This document shows positions 1 to 7,872 of a stretch of DNA of 64,000 nucleotides, in pieces (within the stretch, counting starts at the first letter, position 1; each line of letters begins with the position of its first letter). The stretch is from Sinomonas atrocyanea (GTDB lineage: Bacteria > Actinomycetota > Actinomycetes > Actinomycetales > Micrococcaceae): contig NZ_JAUSRH010000001.1 of NCBI RefSeq assembly GCF_030811715.1, forward strand, positions 248,001-312,000, given 5' to 3'. The position numbers and the translations under genes were made by a program. The notes below the pieces were generated by a model. That model worked only from the letters and a program-made list of their open reading frames with translations, did no database searches and was not told the DNA's origin.

Positions 1-2
1 AC

Positions 3-851
3 ATCGACCCCGAGGGGATCCTGGCGAGGTTCGACGGCGGCGAGATCGTCGGGATGGACGGCTCGCCCCTGCACCGGGGCACCCCGCTCGAGGAGCACAC
101 CTTCATCTGGTACTACCGCACGCTGCCCCCGGAGGAGCGTCTGCCGGTGGAGATCGCCGTGCTGCACCGCGACGAGCACGTGCTCGTGGCGGACAAGCCG
201 CACTTCCTCCCCACCACCCCCGGCGGGACCTACATCCAGGAGTCCGCGCTCGTGCGGCTGCGCAACGCCCTGGACCTCCCGGACCTCATCCCCATGCACC
301 GGCTCGACCGGATGACCGCCGGGGTGCTGCTGTTCTCGGTCAACCCGGCCACCCGGGGGAGGTACCAGGTCCTCTTCGAGCGGCGGGCCGTGCAGAAGGA
401 GTACGAGTGCGTCTCCGCGCTGGCCCCCGCCGGGTCCGGCGCCGCTGCGCACGACGCCGGGTGGGCGGCCGAGCGGTTCGCGGCACCCGTCGTGGTGCGC
501 AACAGGATGGAGAAGCGGCGCGACTACCTCCTGGCCTCGGTGGTGGACGGCGAGCCCAACGCCGAGACCCGAGTGAGCCTTGAACGCGTGGGCGGCCCGG
601 CGGACGCCCCACGGGCCCTGTTCCGGCTCGAGCCGCACACCGGCAAGACCCACCAGCTGCGGGTGCACCTGGCCGGGCTCGGGGCCGGGATCATGCACGA
701 TCCGTTCTACCCGGTGCTCCTTGACCAGGCTCCGGACGACTACGCGCGCCCGCTCCAGCTCCTCGCCCGGGGGATCCGCTTCCGCGACCCGCTGACCGGG
801 CGGGAGACGGAGTTCCGCAGCAGGCTTTCCCTCCAGGAGGCCCCTGCCTGA
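3..851 (+). CDS. RluA-family 23S/tRNA pseudouridine synthase, 5' end outside window
   Basis: Isomerises uridine to pseudouridine in structured RNA. The catalytic HRLD motif (Asp at 306-308) is followed by R-x-T-A-G-V-L-L-F, and the C-terminal part carries the conserved GKTHQLRVHLA segment near 640-675, both hallmarks of the RluA class. The frame is open without a stop from base 3 through the first ATG at 54, and the residues before that ATG look like normal family sequence, so the gene starts upstream of the window rather than at 54. Which RNA it modifies cannot be told from the sequence. It ends 37 bases before the macrodomain gene. Confidence 0.88.
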   Translation: MDPEGILARFDGGEIVGMDGSPLHRGTPLEEHTFIWYYRTLPPEERLPVEIAVLHRDEHVLVADKPHFLPTTPGGTYIQESALVRLRNALDLPDLIPMHRLDRMTAGVLLFSVNPATRGRYQVLFERRAVQKEYECVSALAPAGSGAAAHDAGWAAERFAAPVVVRNRMEKRRDYLLASVVDGEPNAETRVSLERVGGPADAPRALFRLEPHTGKTHQLRVHLAGLGAGIMHDPFYPVLLDQAPDDYARPLQLLARGIRFRDPLTGRETEFRSRLSLQEAPA

Positions 852-888
852 CCCCGCCGCCCGGCCCTCGAAGGCGCACACTGGTGGC

Positions 889-1407
889 ATGCAGATCGAT
901 ATCGTCGAAGGCGACATCACCACCCGCCCGGTCGACGCGATCGTCAACGCCGCGAACTCCTCGCTGCTCGGCGGAGGCGGCGTGGACGGGGCGATCCACC
1001 GGGCCGCCGGCCCCGAGCTCCTCGAGGCGTGCCGCGACCTCCGCCAGACGCGGCTGCCCGGGGGCCTGCCGGTGGGCGAGGCCGTGGCGACCCCGGGGTT
1101 CCGGCTGCCGGCGTCCTGGGTGATCCACACCGTGGGGCCGAACTGGAACGCGGGCCAGCGGGACCGGGCCCTGCTCGCCTCGTGCTTCTCCGAGAGCCTC
1201 GCGGTGGCCCGCAGGCTCGGCGCGGCGTCCGTCGCGTTCCCCGCGATCTCCGCGGGCATCTACGGCTGGGACCGGGACGTGGTGGCGGCGACTGCCATCG
1301 AGGCCGTCCGGGCCGCGGACCCCGGGACGGTGGAGCGGGTCGAGTTCGTGCTGTTCGGCGCGACGACCGCCGCGGCGTTCGCGGCGGCGCTGCACCGGGC
1401 CGGCTGA
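889..1407 (+). CDS. macrodomain protein, O-acetyl-ADP-ribose deacetylase type
   Basis: A 172-residue single macrodomain. The ADP-ribose binding signatures are complete: NAAN at residues 20-23, the glycine-rich GGGGVDGAIH at 28-37 and SAGIYGWD at 121-128, as in the MacroD/YmdB group that hydrolyses O-acetyl-ADP-ribose or removes mono-ADP-ribose from proteins. Cytosolic, no signal peptide. ATG start at 889. It follows the pseudouridine synthase on the same strand but there is no evident functional link. Substrate preference (free nucleotide, protein or nucleic acid) is not readable from sequence. Confidence 0.9.
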   Translation: MQIDIVEGDITTRPVDAIVNAANSSLLGGGGVDGAIHRAAGPELLEACRDLRQTRLPGGLPVGEAVATPGFRLPASWVIHTVGPNWNAGQRDRALLASCFSESLAVARRLGAASVAFPAISAGIYGWDRDVVAATAIEAVRAADPGTVERVEFVLFGATTAAAFAAALHRAG

Positions 1408-1412
1408 CGGGC

Positions 1413-1475
1413 ACAACGACACAACTCGGGGCCGGATCGGGCCCTCAGCGGCCGTATTGGGCCGCGAGTTGTGTC
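1413..1475. repeat. long hairpin with perfect 12-bp arms
   Basis: CGACACAACTCG near 1418 is matched by CGAGTTGTGTCG about 40 bases later, with GC-rich complementary GGGCC/GGCCC blocks in between. It lies between two convergent genes (macrodomain gene and the gene ending at 1487). It could act as a bidirectional terminator, but the AT-containing arm ends and absence of a U-tract are also compatible with a dispersed REP-like element. Confidence 0.6.
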
Positions 1476-1486
1476 GATCTGCCCGG

Positions 1487-1792
1487 CTACACCGGGATCC
1501 AGGCTCCGCGCCGGCGCCGAAGCACCTGCAGCCGGCCGGTCGTGGCGACGTCCTCGACCGCGTCCTGCAGGACCAGGGCGGCCCGGCGCGCGGCCGCGAC
1601 CTCGGCCTCGTCGTTCTCAGCCTCGACCAGGAACCGGAGCGTGATCTGCGGGACGCCGCGGACCACGTCGATCTGGTGGGCCTCGACGTGGTGGAGCGAG
1701 CCCAGGGCCTCACGGGCGGCGTCCATGACCCGCTCCGGCGGGTGGCCGGGGCGCAGGCCCGTGATCTGGAGGACGGCGCGGTAGCTGGGCAT
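1487..1792 (-). CDS. small conserved protein of unknown function
   Basis: A 101-residue cytosolic protein, not recognised with certainty. It has no signal peptide or membrane segment; the middle is acidic and alanine-rich and the C-terminus ends in an arginine cluster followed by GAWIPV. The alternating hydrophobic pattern of the N-terminal half (SYRAVLQITGLRPG, then a QITLRFLVEAEND strand) suggests a small alpha/beta fold of ferredoxin-like type. Its amino-acid composition and third-position GC match a real gene. It is transcribed convergently to the macrodomain gene and divergently from the LysE gene; no operon partner. Confidence 0.6.
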   Translation of the reverse strand: MPSYRAVLQITGLRPGHPPERVMDAAREALGSLHHVEAHQIDVVRGVPQITLRFLVEAENDEAEVAAARRAALVLQDAVEDVATTGRLQVLRRRRGAWIPV

Positions 1793-1902
1793 AGGGCCAC
1801 CGTACCGAAGCCCGAGGGTGCGCGGGCGCGAGCTCCTGCCCTCCGCGCTGGCGGCCGTCTTTGCCCCGCACCGCGCCGTCGCGCGTCGATATCCTTGGAT
1901 CC

Positions 1903-2550
1903 GTGACCCTGACCGACTCCCTCCTCGGCTTCGCCGCGATCGCCGCGCTCATCACCGTCATCCCCGGGACGGACACGGCGCTCGTGCTGCGCTACACGCT
2001 CAGCCAGGGTCGGCGGCACGCGTACACGGCGGCGCTCGGCATGATCACGGGCGCCTTCGTGTGGGGCGCGGCGGCTGCCACGGGCGTCTCGGCCCTGCTC
2101 GCGGTCTCGGAGGTCGCCTACGACGTGCTGCGGATCGCCGGCGCGGCGTACATGGTGTGGCTCGGCATCGGCCTGTGGCGGGCCTCGCTCACCCGGCGCG
2201 ACGGCGACCTGCCGCCCGGTGCCCTGCCGCACCACAGCCTCGAGCCGCTGCGGAAGGCGTGGGCGAAGGGGCTCGTGTCGAACCTGCTCAACCCCAAGTA
2301 CGGGATGTTCTGCGTCGCCGTGATCCCCCAGTTCCTCGTCCCGGGGGTCCCCCCGGTGGCGATGGGGCTGCTGCTCTCGGTCGTGGCGAACGCCGAGGCG
2401 CTCGTGTGGTTCCTCGCGATCGTCGCGGCGGCGCAGTTCTTCGGGCGATGGCTCAATGGGGCGACGTTCCGGAAGTGGATCGACCGCGTGACCGGGACCG
2501 TGCTGGGTGCGTTCGGCGTCGTCGCCGTCCTCGAGCTGCGCCGCGCCTGA
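1903..2550 (+). CDS. LysE/RhtB-family amino-acid exporter
   Basis: About 215 residues with five to six predicted membrane helices, the size and topology of LysE/RhtB exporters, which expel amino acids or their analogues. The family signature PG-x-D appears as PGTD at residues 21-24 and the NP motif as LLNPK in the middle. I prefer the GTG at 1903 over a TTG 42 bases upstream, because homologues begin immediately before the first helix; the upstream extension is charged and atypical. Substrate unknown. It is transcribed alone, divergent from the small conserved gene at 1487. Confidence 0.85.
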   Translation: MTLTDSLLGFAAIAALITVIPGTDTALVLRYTLSQGRRHAYTAALGMITGAFVWGAAAATGVSALLAVSEVAYDVLRIAGAAYMVWLGIGLWRASLTRRDGDLPPGALPHHSLEPLRKAWAKGLVSNLLNPKYGMFCVAVIPQFLVPGVPPVAMGLLLSVVANAEALVWFLAIVAAAQFFGRWLNGATFRKWIDRVTGTVLGAFGVVAVLELRRA

Positions 2551-2588
2551 GCGGGAATACGGGGCCGCCCCATGGCATTGTCGAGGGC

Positions 2589-3407
2589 ATGACTGACTCC
2601 CCCGCCGCAGACCCCCGGCTCGCCCGCTGGCAGCGCTTCCGCGACAGCCGGAACAAGGCCCTGGCCGCGGAGCACGGCTGGCTCACGCTGACCTCGTTCC
2701 AGTGGCTCGAGGCGACGCCGTCCCCCGTCGAGGTGGTCCCGGGGCTGTGGTCCGTCGCCACGGAGGGTGGGCGCACGACGGCGGTGCTCACCGCCCGCGC
2801 CTCCGACGGCCTGGTCTTCGCGGACTCGGGCGACCCTGTGGACGGCACGTTCACCGCGGAGCTCGCGGACGAGGAGTCGCTGGACTGGGTGGTGTACGGG
2901 ACGGTCCTGGTCGAGCTGGCCGTGCGCGGGAACAGGTACGCGATCCGCACCCGGGACTCCGCCTCGCCGACCCTGACCGGGTTCACCGGGGTGCCCGTGT
3001 TCGAGTACGCGCCCGAGTGGGTTGTCGACGCGCGCTGGGAGCCGTACCCCGAGCCTCGCGAGGTGCCCATCTCCACGGCGAACCCGCTGGTCGACGGGGT
3101 GCACCGCTCCGCCGGCGAGGTGGTCTTCCGTCGGCACGGCCACGAGTACCGGCTCCAGGCCGAGCAGGGCAGGCTCGGGGAGCTGACCATCACGTTCCAC
3201 GACGAGACCAACGGCAGGACCACCGACGACTGGCGCAAGGTCGAGACGCCCCGGCCCCGCCCGGACGGGTCGGTGGTGCTCGACTTCAACCGGGCCATCA
3301 ACTATCCGAGCGCGTTCACCGCGTACGGGACGTGCCCCATGCCGGTGCGCGGGAACTCGCTCGACCTCGCGGTCGAGGCCGGGGAGAAGACGCCCAACCC
3401 CGCCTGA
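2589..3407 (+). CDS. DUF1684 family protein
   Basis: A 272-residue soluble protein. The C-terminal segment with DFNRAINYPSAFTAYGTCPM followed by NSLDLAVEAGEK is the diagnostic end of DUF1684, and the N-terminal 'W-x-x-F/R-x-x-R-x-x-x-L' helix and GWLTLTSFQWLE stretch fit as well. The biochemical role of this family is not established. ATG start at 2589, 38 bases after the LysE gene, so the two may be cotranscribed. Its stop codon is embedded in the arm of a palindrome shared with the convergent acyl-CoA dehydrogenase gene. Confidence 0.85.
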   Translation: MTDSPAADPRLARWQRFRDSRNKALAAEHGWLTLTSFQWLEATPSPVEVVPGLWSVATEGGRTTAVLTARASDGLVFADSGDPVDGTFTAELADEESLDWVVYGTVLVELAVRGNRYAIRTRDSASPTLTGFTGVPVFEYAPEWVVDARWEPYPEPREVPISTANPLVDGVHRSAGEVVFRRHGHEYRLQAEQGRLGELTITFHDETNGRTTDDWRKVETPRPRPDGSVVLDFNRAINYPSAFTAYGTCPMPVRGNSLDLAVEAGEKTPNPA

Positions 3408-3457
3408 CCCCGCGGACGTGAATCCTCAACGGGATTCGGAGGATGAAGGGTCAGGCG
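3401..3457. terminator. bidirectional terminator hairpin between convergent genes
   Basis: CGCCTGACCC (3401-3410) pairs with GGGTCAGGCG (3448-3457), and an inner hairpin GAATCC/GGATTC (3420-3425 with 3432-3437) sits in the loop. The outer arms contain the TGA of the DUF1684 gene and the TCA (reverse stop) of the acyl-CoA dehydrogenase gene. Confidence 0.65.
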
Positions 3458-4650
3458 ATCGCGGAGACCCCCGTGATGTCGCGGCCTGCGATGAGGGCGT
3501 TGACCTCGTAGGTGCCCTCGTACGTGAAGATGGCCTCGGCATCGGCGAAGACCTTGGCCATCGCGTAGTCGGCCAGGATGCCGTTGCCGCCGAGGATGCC
3601 GCGGCCGAGTGCCACGGTCTCGCGCATCCGGGCGGTGGCCCACGCCTTGGCGAGCGCCACCCGGGCCATGGTGGCCCGGCCCTCGGACTGGAGCGCGGAG
3701 AGCTCGGCGAGCATCGCCATCGACGCGGTCGCGTTGCCGAGCATCGTCACGAGCTGGCCCTGGACCATCTGGAACCTGGCGAGCGGGCGGCCGAACTGCT
3801 CCCGCTCGAGCGCGTAGGCGCGGGCCACGTCGAACGCCGCGAGCTGCTGCCCCACGGCCTGCCAGGCGACGAGGAGGCGCGAGCCCAGGAGCATGGTGCG
3901 GGCGTCGTCGAACGAGGAGACGCGGGCGAAGCGGTCGGCCTCCGGAACCCGCACGCCCTCGAACACGAGGTTCGCGTTCTGCACCGTCCGCAGCGCGGTC
4001 TTGTGCTCGATCCGGGTGCGCGTGAGCCCCGGGGCCGTCCCGGGCACGATGAACGCCCGCACGGCGCCGTCCGGGGCGCCGCCCGCTTCGCGGGCCCACA
4101 CGAGGAGGTGGTCGGCGAAGGTCCCGTTGCCGATCCAGCGCTTCGCGCCGTCGAGCACCCAGTCGTCCCCGTCGCGGCGGGCCGAGAGCGAGAGGCCGCC
4201 GGCGACGTCGGAGCCGTGCCCCGGCTCGGTCAGCGCGAAGGCGCCGGTGGTGCGCAGCGAGACGGCGTCGTCGAGGTAGCGGGCACGCTGCTCCGGGGTC
4301 CCGAACTCGTACAGCCCCTCGACGAAGAGGTCGTGGTGGACCATGAAGAAGGTCGCCATCGAGGTATCGGCCCGGGTGAGCTCCGCGATGACCAGCCCGG
4401 TGAACAGCCGCGAGTAGCCGTGCCGGTGCGGGGTGGAGAGCCCCAGTGCCGCGAGCCGTGGCAGCACGTGGTGCGGGAACTCCTCGCGCTCCCACCAGCC
4501 GACGGCGTGCGGGGCGATCTCTGCGGCGAGGAACTCCCGCAGCTCGGCGAGCTTGGCCCGTTCGCGGGGCTCGAGGCGCCGCTCGAGGTCGTAGTAGTCC
4601 GCGGCGGGCAGCTCGCCCGCGCGCGGGGCGCCGGCGGCGAGCGCGGTCAC
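3451..4650 (-). CDS. acyl-CoA dehydrogenase, glutaryl-CoA dehydrogenase-like
   Basis: A 399-residue FAD-dependent acyl-CoA dehydrogenase. The segment [20 protein letters not shown] near the C-terminus carries the catalytic glutamate at residue 378 in the arrangement used by glutaryl-CoA dehydrogenases (YEG-T-x-x-x-x-A-L-I-x-GR-x-I-TG), and LTEPGHGSD is the FAD/substrate signature. The GTG start at 4648-4650 overlaps the TGA of the upstream SDR by four bases (GTGA), so the two are translationally coupled and probably act in one acyl-CoA degradation route. Whether it decarboxylates glutaryl-CoA or only desaturates another acyl-CoA cannot be decided here. Confidence 0.88.
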   Translation of the reverse strand: MTALAAGAPRAGELPAADYYDLERRLEPRERAKLAELREFLAAEIAPHAVGWWEREEFPHHVLPRLAALGLSTPHRHGYSRLFTGLVIAELTRADTSMATFFMVHHDLFVEGLYEFGTPEQRARYLDDAVSLRTTGAFALTEPGHGSDVAGGLSLSARRDGDDWVLDGAKRWIGNGTFADHLLVWAREAGGAPDGAVRAFIVPGTAPGLTRTRIEHKTALRTVQNANLVFEGVRVPEADRFARVSSFDDARTMLLGSRLLVAWQAVGQQLAAFDVARAYALEREQFGRPLARFQMVQGQLVTMLGNATASMAMLAELSALQSEGRATMARVALAKAWATARMRETVALGRGILGGNGILADYAMAKVFADAEAIFTYEGTYEVNALIAGRDITGVSAIA

Positions 4651-5423
4651 TTCGGGGCCATCCGGATGGCTCCGTCGAGCCGGATCGTCTCCCCGTTGAG
4701 CATCGCGTTGTCCACGATGTGCGCCACGAGGTTGGCGTACTCCGCCGGCCGGCCGAGGCGGGCCGGGTGCGGGACCTGCGCACCGAGCGAGGCCTGGGCC
4801 TCTTGGGAGAGCCCGGCCATCATGGGGGTCTCGAAGATGCCCGGCGCGATGGTCACCACCCGGATGAGCGAGCGGGCGAGCTCCCGGGCAATCGGGAGGG
4901 TCATCGCGTGCACGGCCCCCTTGGACGCGGAGTAGGCGGGCTGGCCGATCTGCCCGTCGAATGCGGCAACCGAGGCCGTGTTGACGATCACCCCCCGCTC
5001 GGGGCCGCCCAGCTCGGTCGAGACGGGCTCCGTCGCGGCCATCGCCTCGGCCGCGAGCCGGATCACGTTGAACGTTCCGATGAGGTTCACGCGCACCACC
5101 CGCTCGAACTGCTCGAGCGGCAGCACGCCCTCGCGGCCGAGGACCTTCCCTGGGGTGGCCACGCCCGCGCAGTTCACCACGACGCGCAGCGGGGCGAGCT
5201 CGCCCGCACGCACGACGGCGGCCCGCACCTGGGCCTCCTCCGTCACGTCCGCGGGGGCGAAGGCAGCCCGGTCCCCGAGTTCGGCAGCAAGGGCCTCGCC
5301 CGCACTCCCGGGCAGGTCGACGAGCACCACCGCGGCGCCGCCGGCATGGAGCCGCCGTGCCGTCGCGGCGCCCAGACCGGATGCCCCTCCCGTGATGAGC
5401 GCCGCCGTTCCCTGAAGCTCCAT
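4647..5423 (-). CDS. short-chain dehydrogenase, 3-hydroxyacyl-CoA dehydrogenase type II-like
   Basis: A 258-residue classical SDR. The NAD-binding TGGASGLG is at residues 11-18, NCAG at 84-87 and the catalytic Ser151, Tyr164 and Lys168 are all present. The sequence [10 protein letters not shown] and the C-terminal [14 protein letters not shown] are typical of HSD17B10/type II 3-hydroxyacyl-CoA dehydrogenases, which oxidise 3-hydroxyacyl-CoA in fatty-acid and branched-chain catabolism. It is the first gene of a two-gene operon with the acyl-CoA dehydrogenase. A strong GGGAGGG ribosome site precedes the ATG, and upstream lies GTTAATCGCCGCTAAC (5435-5450), with GTTA/TAAC ends that could form a TetR-type operator. 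Confidence 0.88.
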   Translation of the reverse strand: MELQGTAALITGGASGLGAATARRLHAGGAAVVLVDLPGSAGEALAAELGDRAAFAPADVTEEAQVRAAVVRAGELAPLRVVVNCAGVATPGKVLGREGVLPLEQFERVVRVNLIGTFNVIRLAAEAMAATEPVSTELGGPERGVIVNTASVAAFDGQIGQPAYSASKGAVHAMTLPIARELARSLIRVVTIAPGIFETPMMAGLSQEAQASLGAQVPHPARLGRPAEYANLVAHIVDNAMLNGETIRLDGAIRMAPK

Positions 5424-5513
5424 GGACCCTCCCAGTTAATCGCCGCTAACCGGATGAATCCTAGCCCATGGCTGTGAGCGCGGTCACTGCTGCCGCCCCG
5501 CTAGGGTGGGCCC

Positions 5514-6662
5514 ATGGATCCGACCACCTGGGCGGAGCGCGCCCAAGCCGCTGCGGACAGCGTCAACTCCGGCTTCGGCCACCGCACCCTCGGCCCGGTC
5601 CCCGGCACCTGGATCGCCTCGGTGGCCCGGCCGAGCCAGCGGGTCAGGGCCCCGTGGGCCCCGTGGCACTACTGGTGGCAGGCCCACTACCTGGACTGCC
5701 TCGTGGACGCGGCGGAGCGCCGGCGCGCCGAGAGCGGAGGGGAGCCGCGCGAGCTCGTCCTCGCACGGCACCTCCTGGCCGGCATCCGCATCCGGAACGG
5801 CTTCCGGTACCGGAACTGGTTCTACGACGACATGGCGTGGCTCGCGCTCGCCGCGGACCGCCTCGGCCGCCTGCTGGGCCGGACGGGGGCAGGCGGCGAG
5901 GGCACGGCCGCGACCCTGGCCGCAGCGCGGGAGCTCGGCCGCGAGCTCGTCTCGGCCGACACCGACGACCTCGGCGGCGGGCTGTTCTGGAACACGCGCC
6001 GGCGGTACAAGAACACCGCCTCGACCGGCCCCGGCGCCCTGTTCTTCGCGCGCACGGGCGACCGCGCCCGCGCGCAGCGGCTCGTCGACTGGCTCGGCGC
6101 GACGCTCCTCGACCCGGAGCAGGGGCTCTACCTCGACGGCCTCAACCTCACGCCGGACGGCTCCGGCGAGCTCGTCCGGGACATCTGGACCTACAACCAG
6201 GGCCCCGTCCTCGGCGCGCTGCTCGAGCTCGGCGGCTCGGACAACCTCGCCCGAGCGGCGGCCCTCGTGCAGGCCGTGGCGGAGCGGCTCACGGTCGAGG
6301 TCGCGCACGACGGCGTCCCCCTCCGCGCGCTGCGGGGCGACGGCGGCGGGGACGGCGGCCTCTTCATGGGCATCCTCGCGCGCTACCTCGCGGAGGCCGC
6401 CCTCGACGACCGCCTGCCGGACGCGGCGCGGAGTACCGCCCGCGCCCTCGTCGCGGCCACCGCCGAGTCCCTGTGGGCGGGCGCCGAGCTGCGCGCGGAA
6501 CCCGGCCGGGGCCGGCGGGGCGGCACCTGGTGGACGTTCCCGCAGAAGCCGGGCGAGACGGCGTCGGACGCGTATCCCCCGGGGAGCCGGGTCGAGCTGT
6601 CGACCCAGCTGCAGGCCTGGATGGCCTTCGAGGGCGCCCACCGGCTCGCACAGGGGGATTAG
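5514..6662 (+). CDS. GH76-like (alpha-1,6-mannanase fold) protein, cytosolic
   Basis: A 382-residue (alpha/alpha)6-type protein. It has the GH76 adjacent aspartate pair in FYDDMAW (Asp105, Asp106), used as catalytic residues in alpha-1,6-mannanases, and aromatic repeats such as WHYWWQAHYLD and DIWTYNQGPVLGALLEL typical of the family. There is no signal peptide, so unlike secreted mannanases it should act inside the cell, perhaps on imported or recycled mannoside oligomers. ATG at 5514. It stands alone, divergent from the SDR gene. Substrate is inferred only from fold. Confidence 0.78.
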   Translation: MDPTTWAERAQAAADSVNSGFGHRTLGPVPGTWIASVARPSQRVRAPWAPWHYWWQAHYLDCLVDAAERRRAESGGEPRELVLARHLLAGIRIRNGFRYRNWFYDDMAWLALAADRLGRLLGRTGAGGEGTAATLAAARELGRELVSADTDDLGGGLFWNTRRRYKNTASTGPGALFFARTGDRARAQRLVDWLGATLLDPEQGLYLDGLNLTPDGSGELVRDIWTYNQGPVLGALLELGGSDNLARAAALVQAVAERLTVEVAHDGVPLRALRGDGGGDGGLFMGILARYLAEAALDDRLPDAARSTARALVAATAESLWAGAELRAEPGRGRRGGTWWTFPQKPGETASDAYPPGSRVELSTQLQAWMAFEGAHRLAQGD

Positions 6663-6682
6663 AGAAGCCCAAGGTTGCGTAA

Positions 6683-6688
6683 TTGACG
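6683..6688 (+). promoter_or_regulatory. possible -35 element upstream of the iron transporter
   Basis: TTGACG stands 38 bases before the iron box. No well-spaced -10 hexamer can be assigned with certainty, so the exact promoter is unresolved. Confidence 0.3.
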
Positions 6689-6725
6689 TGAGATGCGTCA
6701 CATTATGGAGGGAAACGGGGGCGTC

Positions 6726-6744
6726 TTAGGTGTGGCTAACCTAC
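6726..6744 (+). promoter_or_regulatory. IdeR/DtxR-type iron box
   Basis: TTAGGTGTGGCTAACCTAC matches the 19-bp actinobacterial consensus TTAGGTTAGGCTAACCTAA at 16 of 19 positions, with both outer half-sites nearly intact. Its position 85 bases before the ferric-binding-protein start predicts repression by Fe(II)-loaded IdeR/DtxR and derepression under iron limitation of the whole three-gene operon. Confidence 0.85.
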
Positions 6745-6828
6745 AGTCGATCGTGACGTCACCCGACGACGCCAGCCGGCGGCGCCGTCGCCCACCATCC
6801 CTGTGACCCCACGAAAGGGAAGCTTTCG

Positions 6829-7869
6829 ATGAAGCTCCGACCCCGCGCCCTCGCTGGCCTCGCCCTGGTCGCCGCGACCTCGCTCGGCCTCGCCGCCTGC
6901 GGCTCCTCGGCCCCCGGCACCTCCTCCGCCTCCGGCGACAAGGGCACCATCACGGTCTACAACGCCCAGCACGAGTCCCTCACGAAGGAGTGGATCGACG
7001 CGTTCACGGCGGAGACCGGCATCAAGGTCAACTACCGCCAGGGCGACGACACCGAGATGTCGAACCAGATCATCCAGGAGGGCGCCGCCTCCCCCGCGGA
7101 CGTCTTCCTCACCGAGAACTCTCCCGCGATGACCCAGGTGGAGAACGCGGGCCTCTTCGCGGACATCGACCCGGCCACCGCAGCGCAGGTGCCGGCCGAG
7201 TACCGGCCGTCCACCAACAAGTGGATCGGCATCGCCGCCCGCTCCACGGTGTTCGCCTACAACAAGTCCAAGGTCTCCCAGGACAAGCTGCCCAAGTCCC
7301 TCATGGACCTTCAGAGCCCCGAGTGGAAGGGCCGCTGGGCCGCCTCCCCGTCCGGCGCGGACTTCCAGGCGATCGTCTCCGCGATGCTCCAGCTCAAGGG
7401 CGAAGACGCCACCAAGGCGTGGCTCCAGGCGCTCAAGGACGGCGCCAAGTCCTACAAGGGCAACTCCACCGCCATGAAGGCCGTCAACAGCGGCGAAGTG
7501 GACGGCGCCGTCATCTACCACTACTACTGGTTCGGCGACCAGGCCAAGACGGGCGAGAACTCCAAGAACGTCGGCCTCGAGTACTTCAAGAACCAGGACC
7601 CGGGCGCCTTCGTCTCCGTCTCCGGCGGCGGCGTGCTCAAGTCCTCGAAGAACCAGGCCGCCGCGCAGGAGTTCCTCAAGTTCGTCACGGGCAAGAAGGG
7701 CCAGGAGGTCCTGCAGAAGGGCTCCTCCTACGAGTACGCGGTCGGCTCCGGGGTTCCGTCCAACAGCAAGCTCGTACCGCTCGAGCAGCTCCAGGCGCCC
7801 AAGATCGACCCGGCCAAGCTCAACTCGCAGAAGGTCAACGAGCTCATGACCGCAACAGGACTCCTCTAG
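6829..7869 (+). CDS. ferric iron ABC transporter substrate-binding lipoprotein (FbpA/FutA-like)
   Basis: A 346-residue periplasmic-type binding protein anchored as a lipoprotein: signal peptide with lipobox L-A-A-C, Cys24. It begins the mature part with TITVYNAQHESLT, typical of the iron-binding FbpA/IdiA group, and carries the tyrosine cluster YHYYWF at 230-235 that supplies Fe(III) ligands, then SSYEYAVGSGV near the C-terminus. First gene of the operon, preceded by an iron box and a GAAAGGGAAGC ribosome site. It delivers unchelated ferric iron to the following permease. Lysine and serine codon use (AAG, TCC) indicates a highly expressed protein. Confidence 0.92.
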   Translation: MKLRPRALAGLALVAATSLGLAACGSSAPGTSSASGDKGTITVYNAQHESLTKEWIDAFTAETGIKVNYRQGDDTEMSNQIIQEGAASPADVFLTENSPAMTQVENAGLFADIDPATAAQVPAEYRPSTNKWIGIAARSTVFAYNKSKVSQDKLPKSLMDLQSPEWKGRWAASPSGADFQAIVSAMLQLKGEDATKAWLQALKDGAKSYKGNSTAMKAVNSGEVDGAVIYHYYWFGDQAKTGENSKNVGLEYFKNQDPGAFVSVSGGGVLKSSKNQAAAQEFLKFVTGKKGQEVLQKGSSYEYAVGSGVPSNSKLVPLEQLQAPKIDPAKLNSQKVNELMTATGLL

Positions 7870-7872
7870 ACC

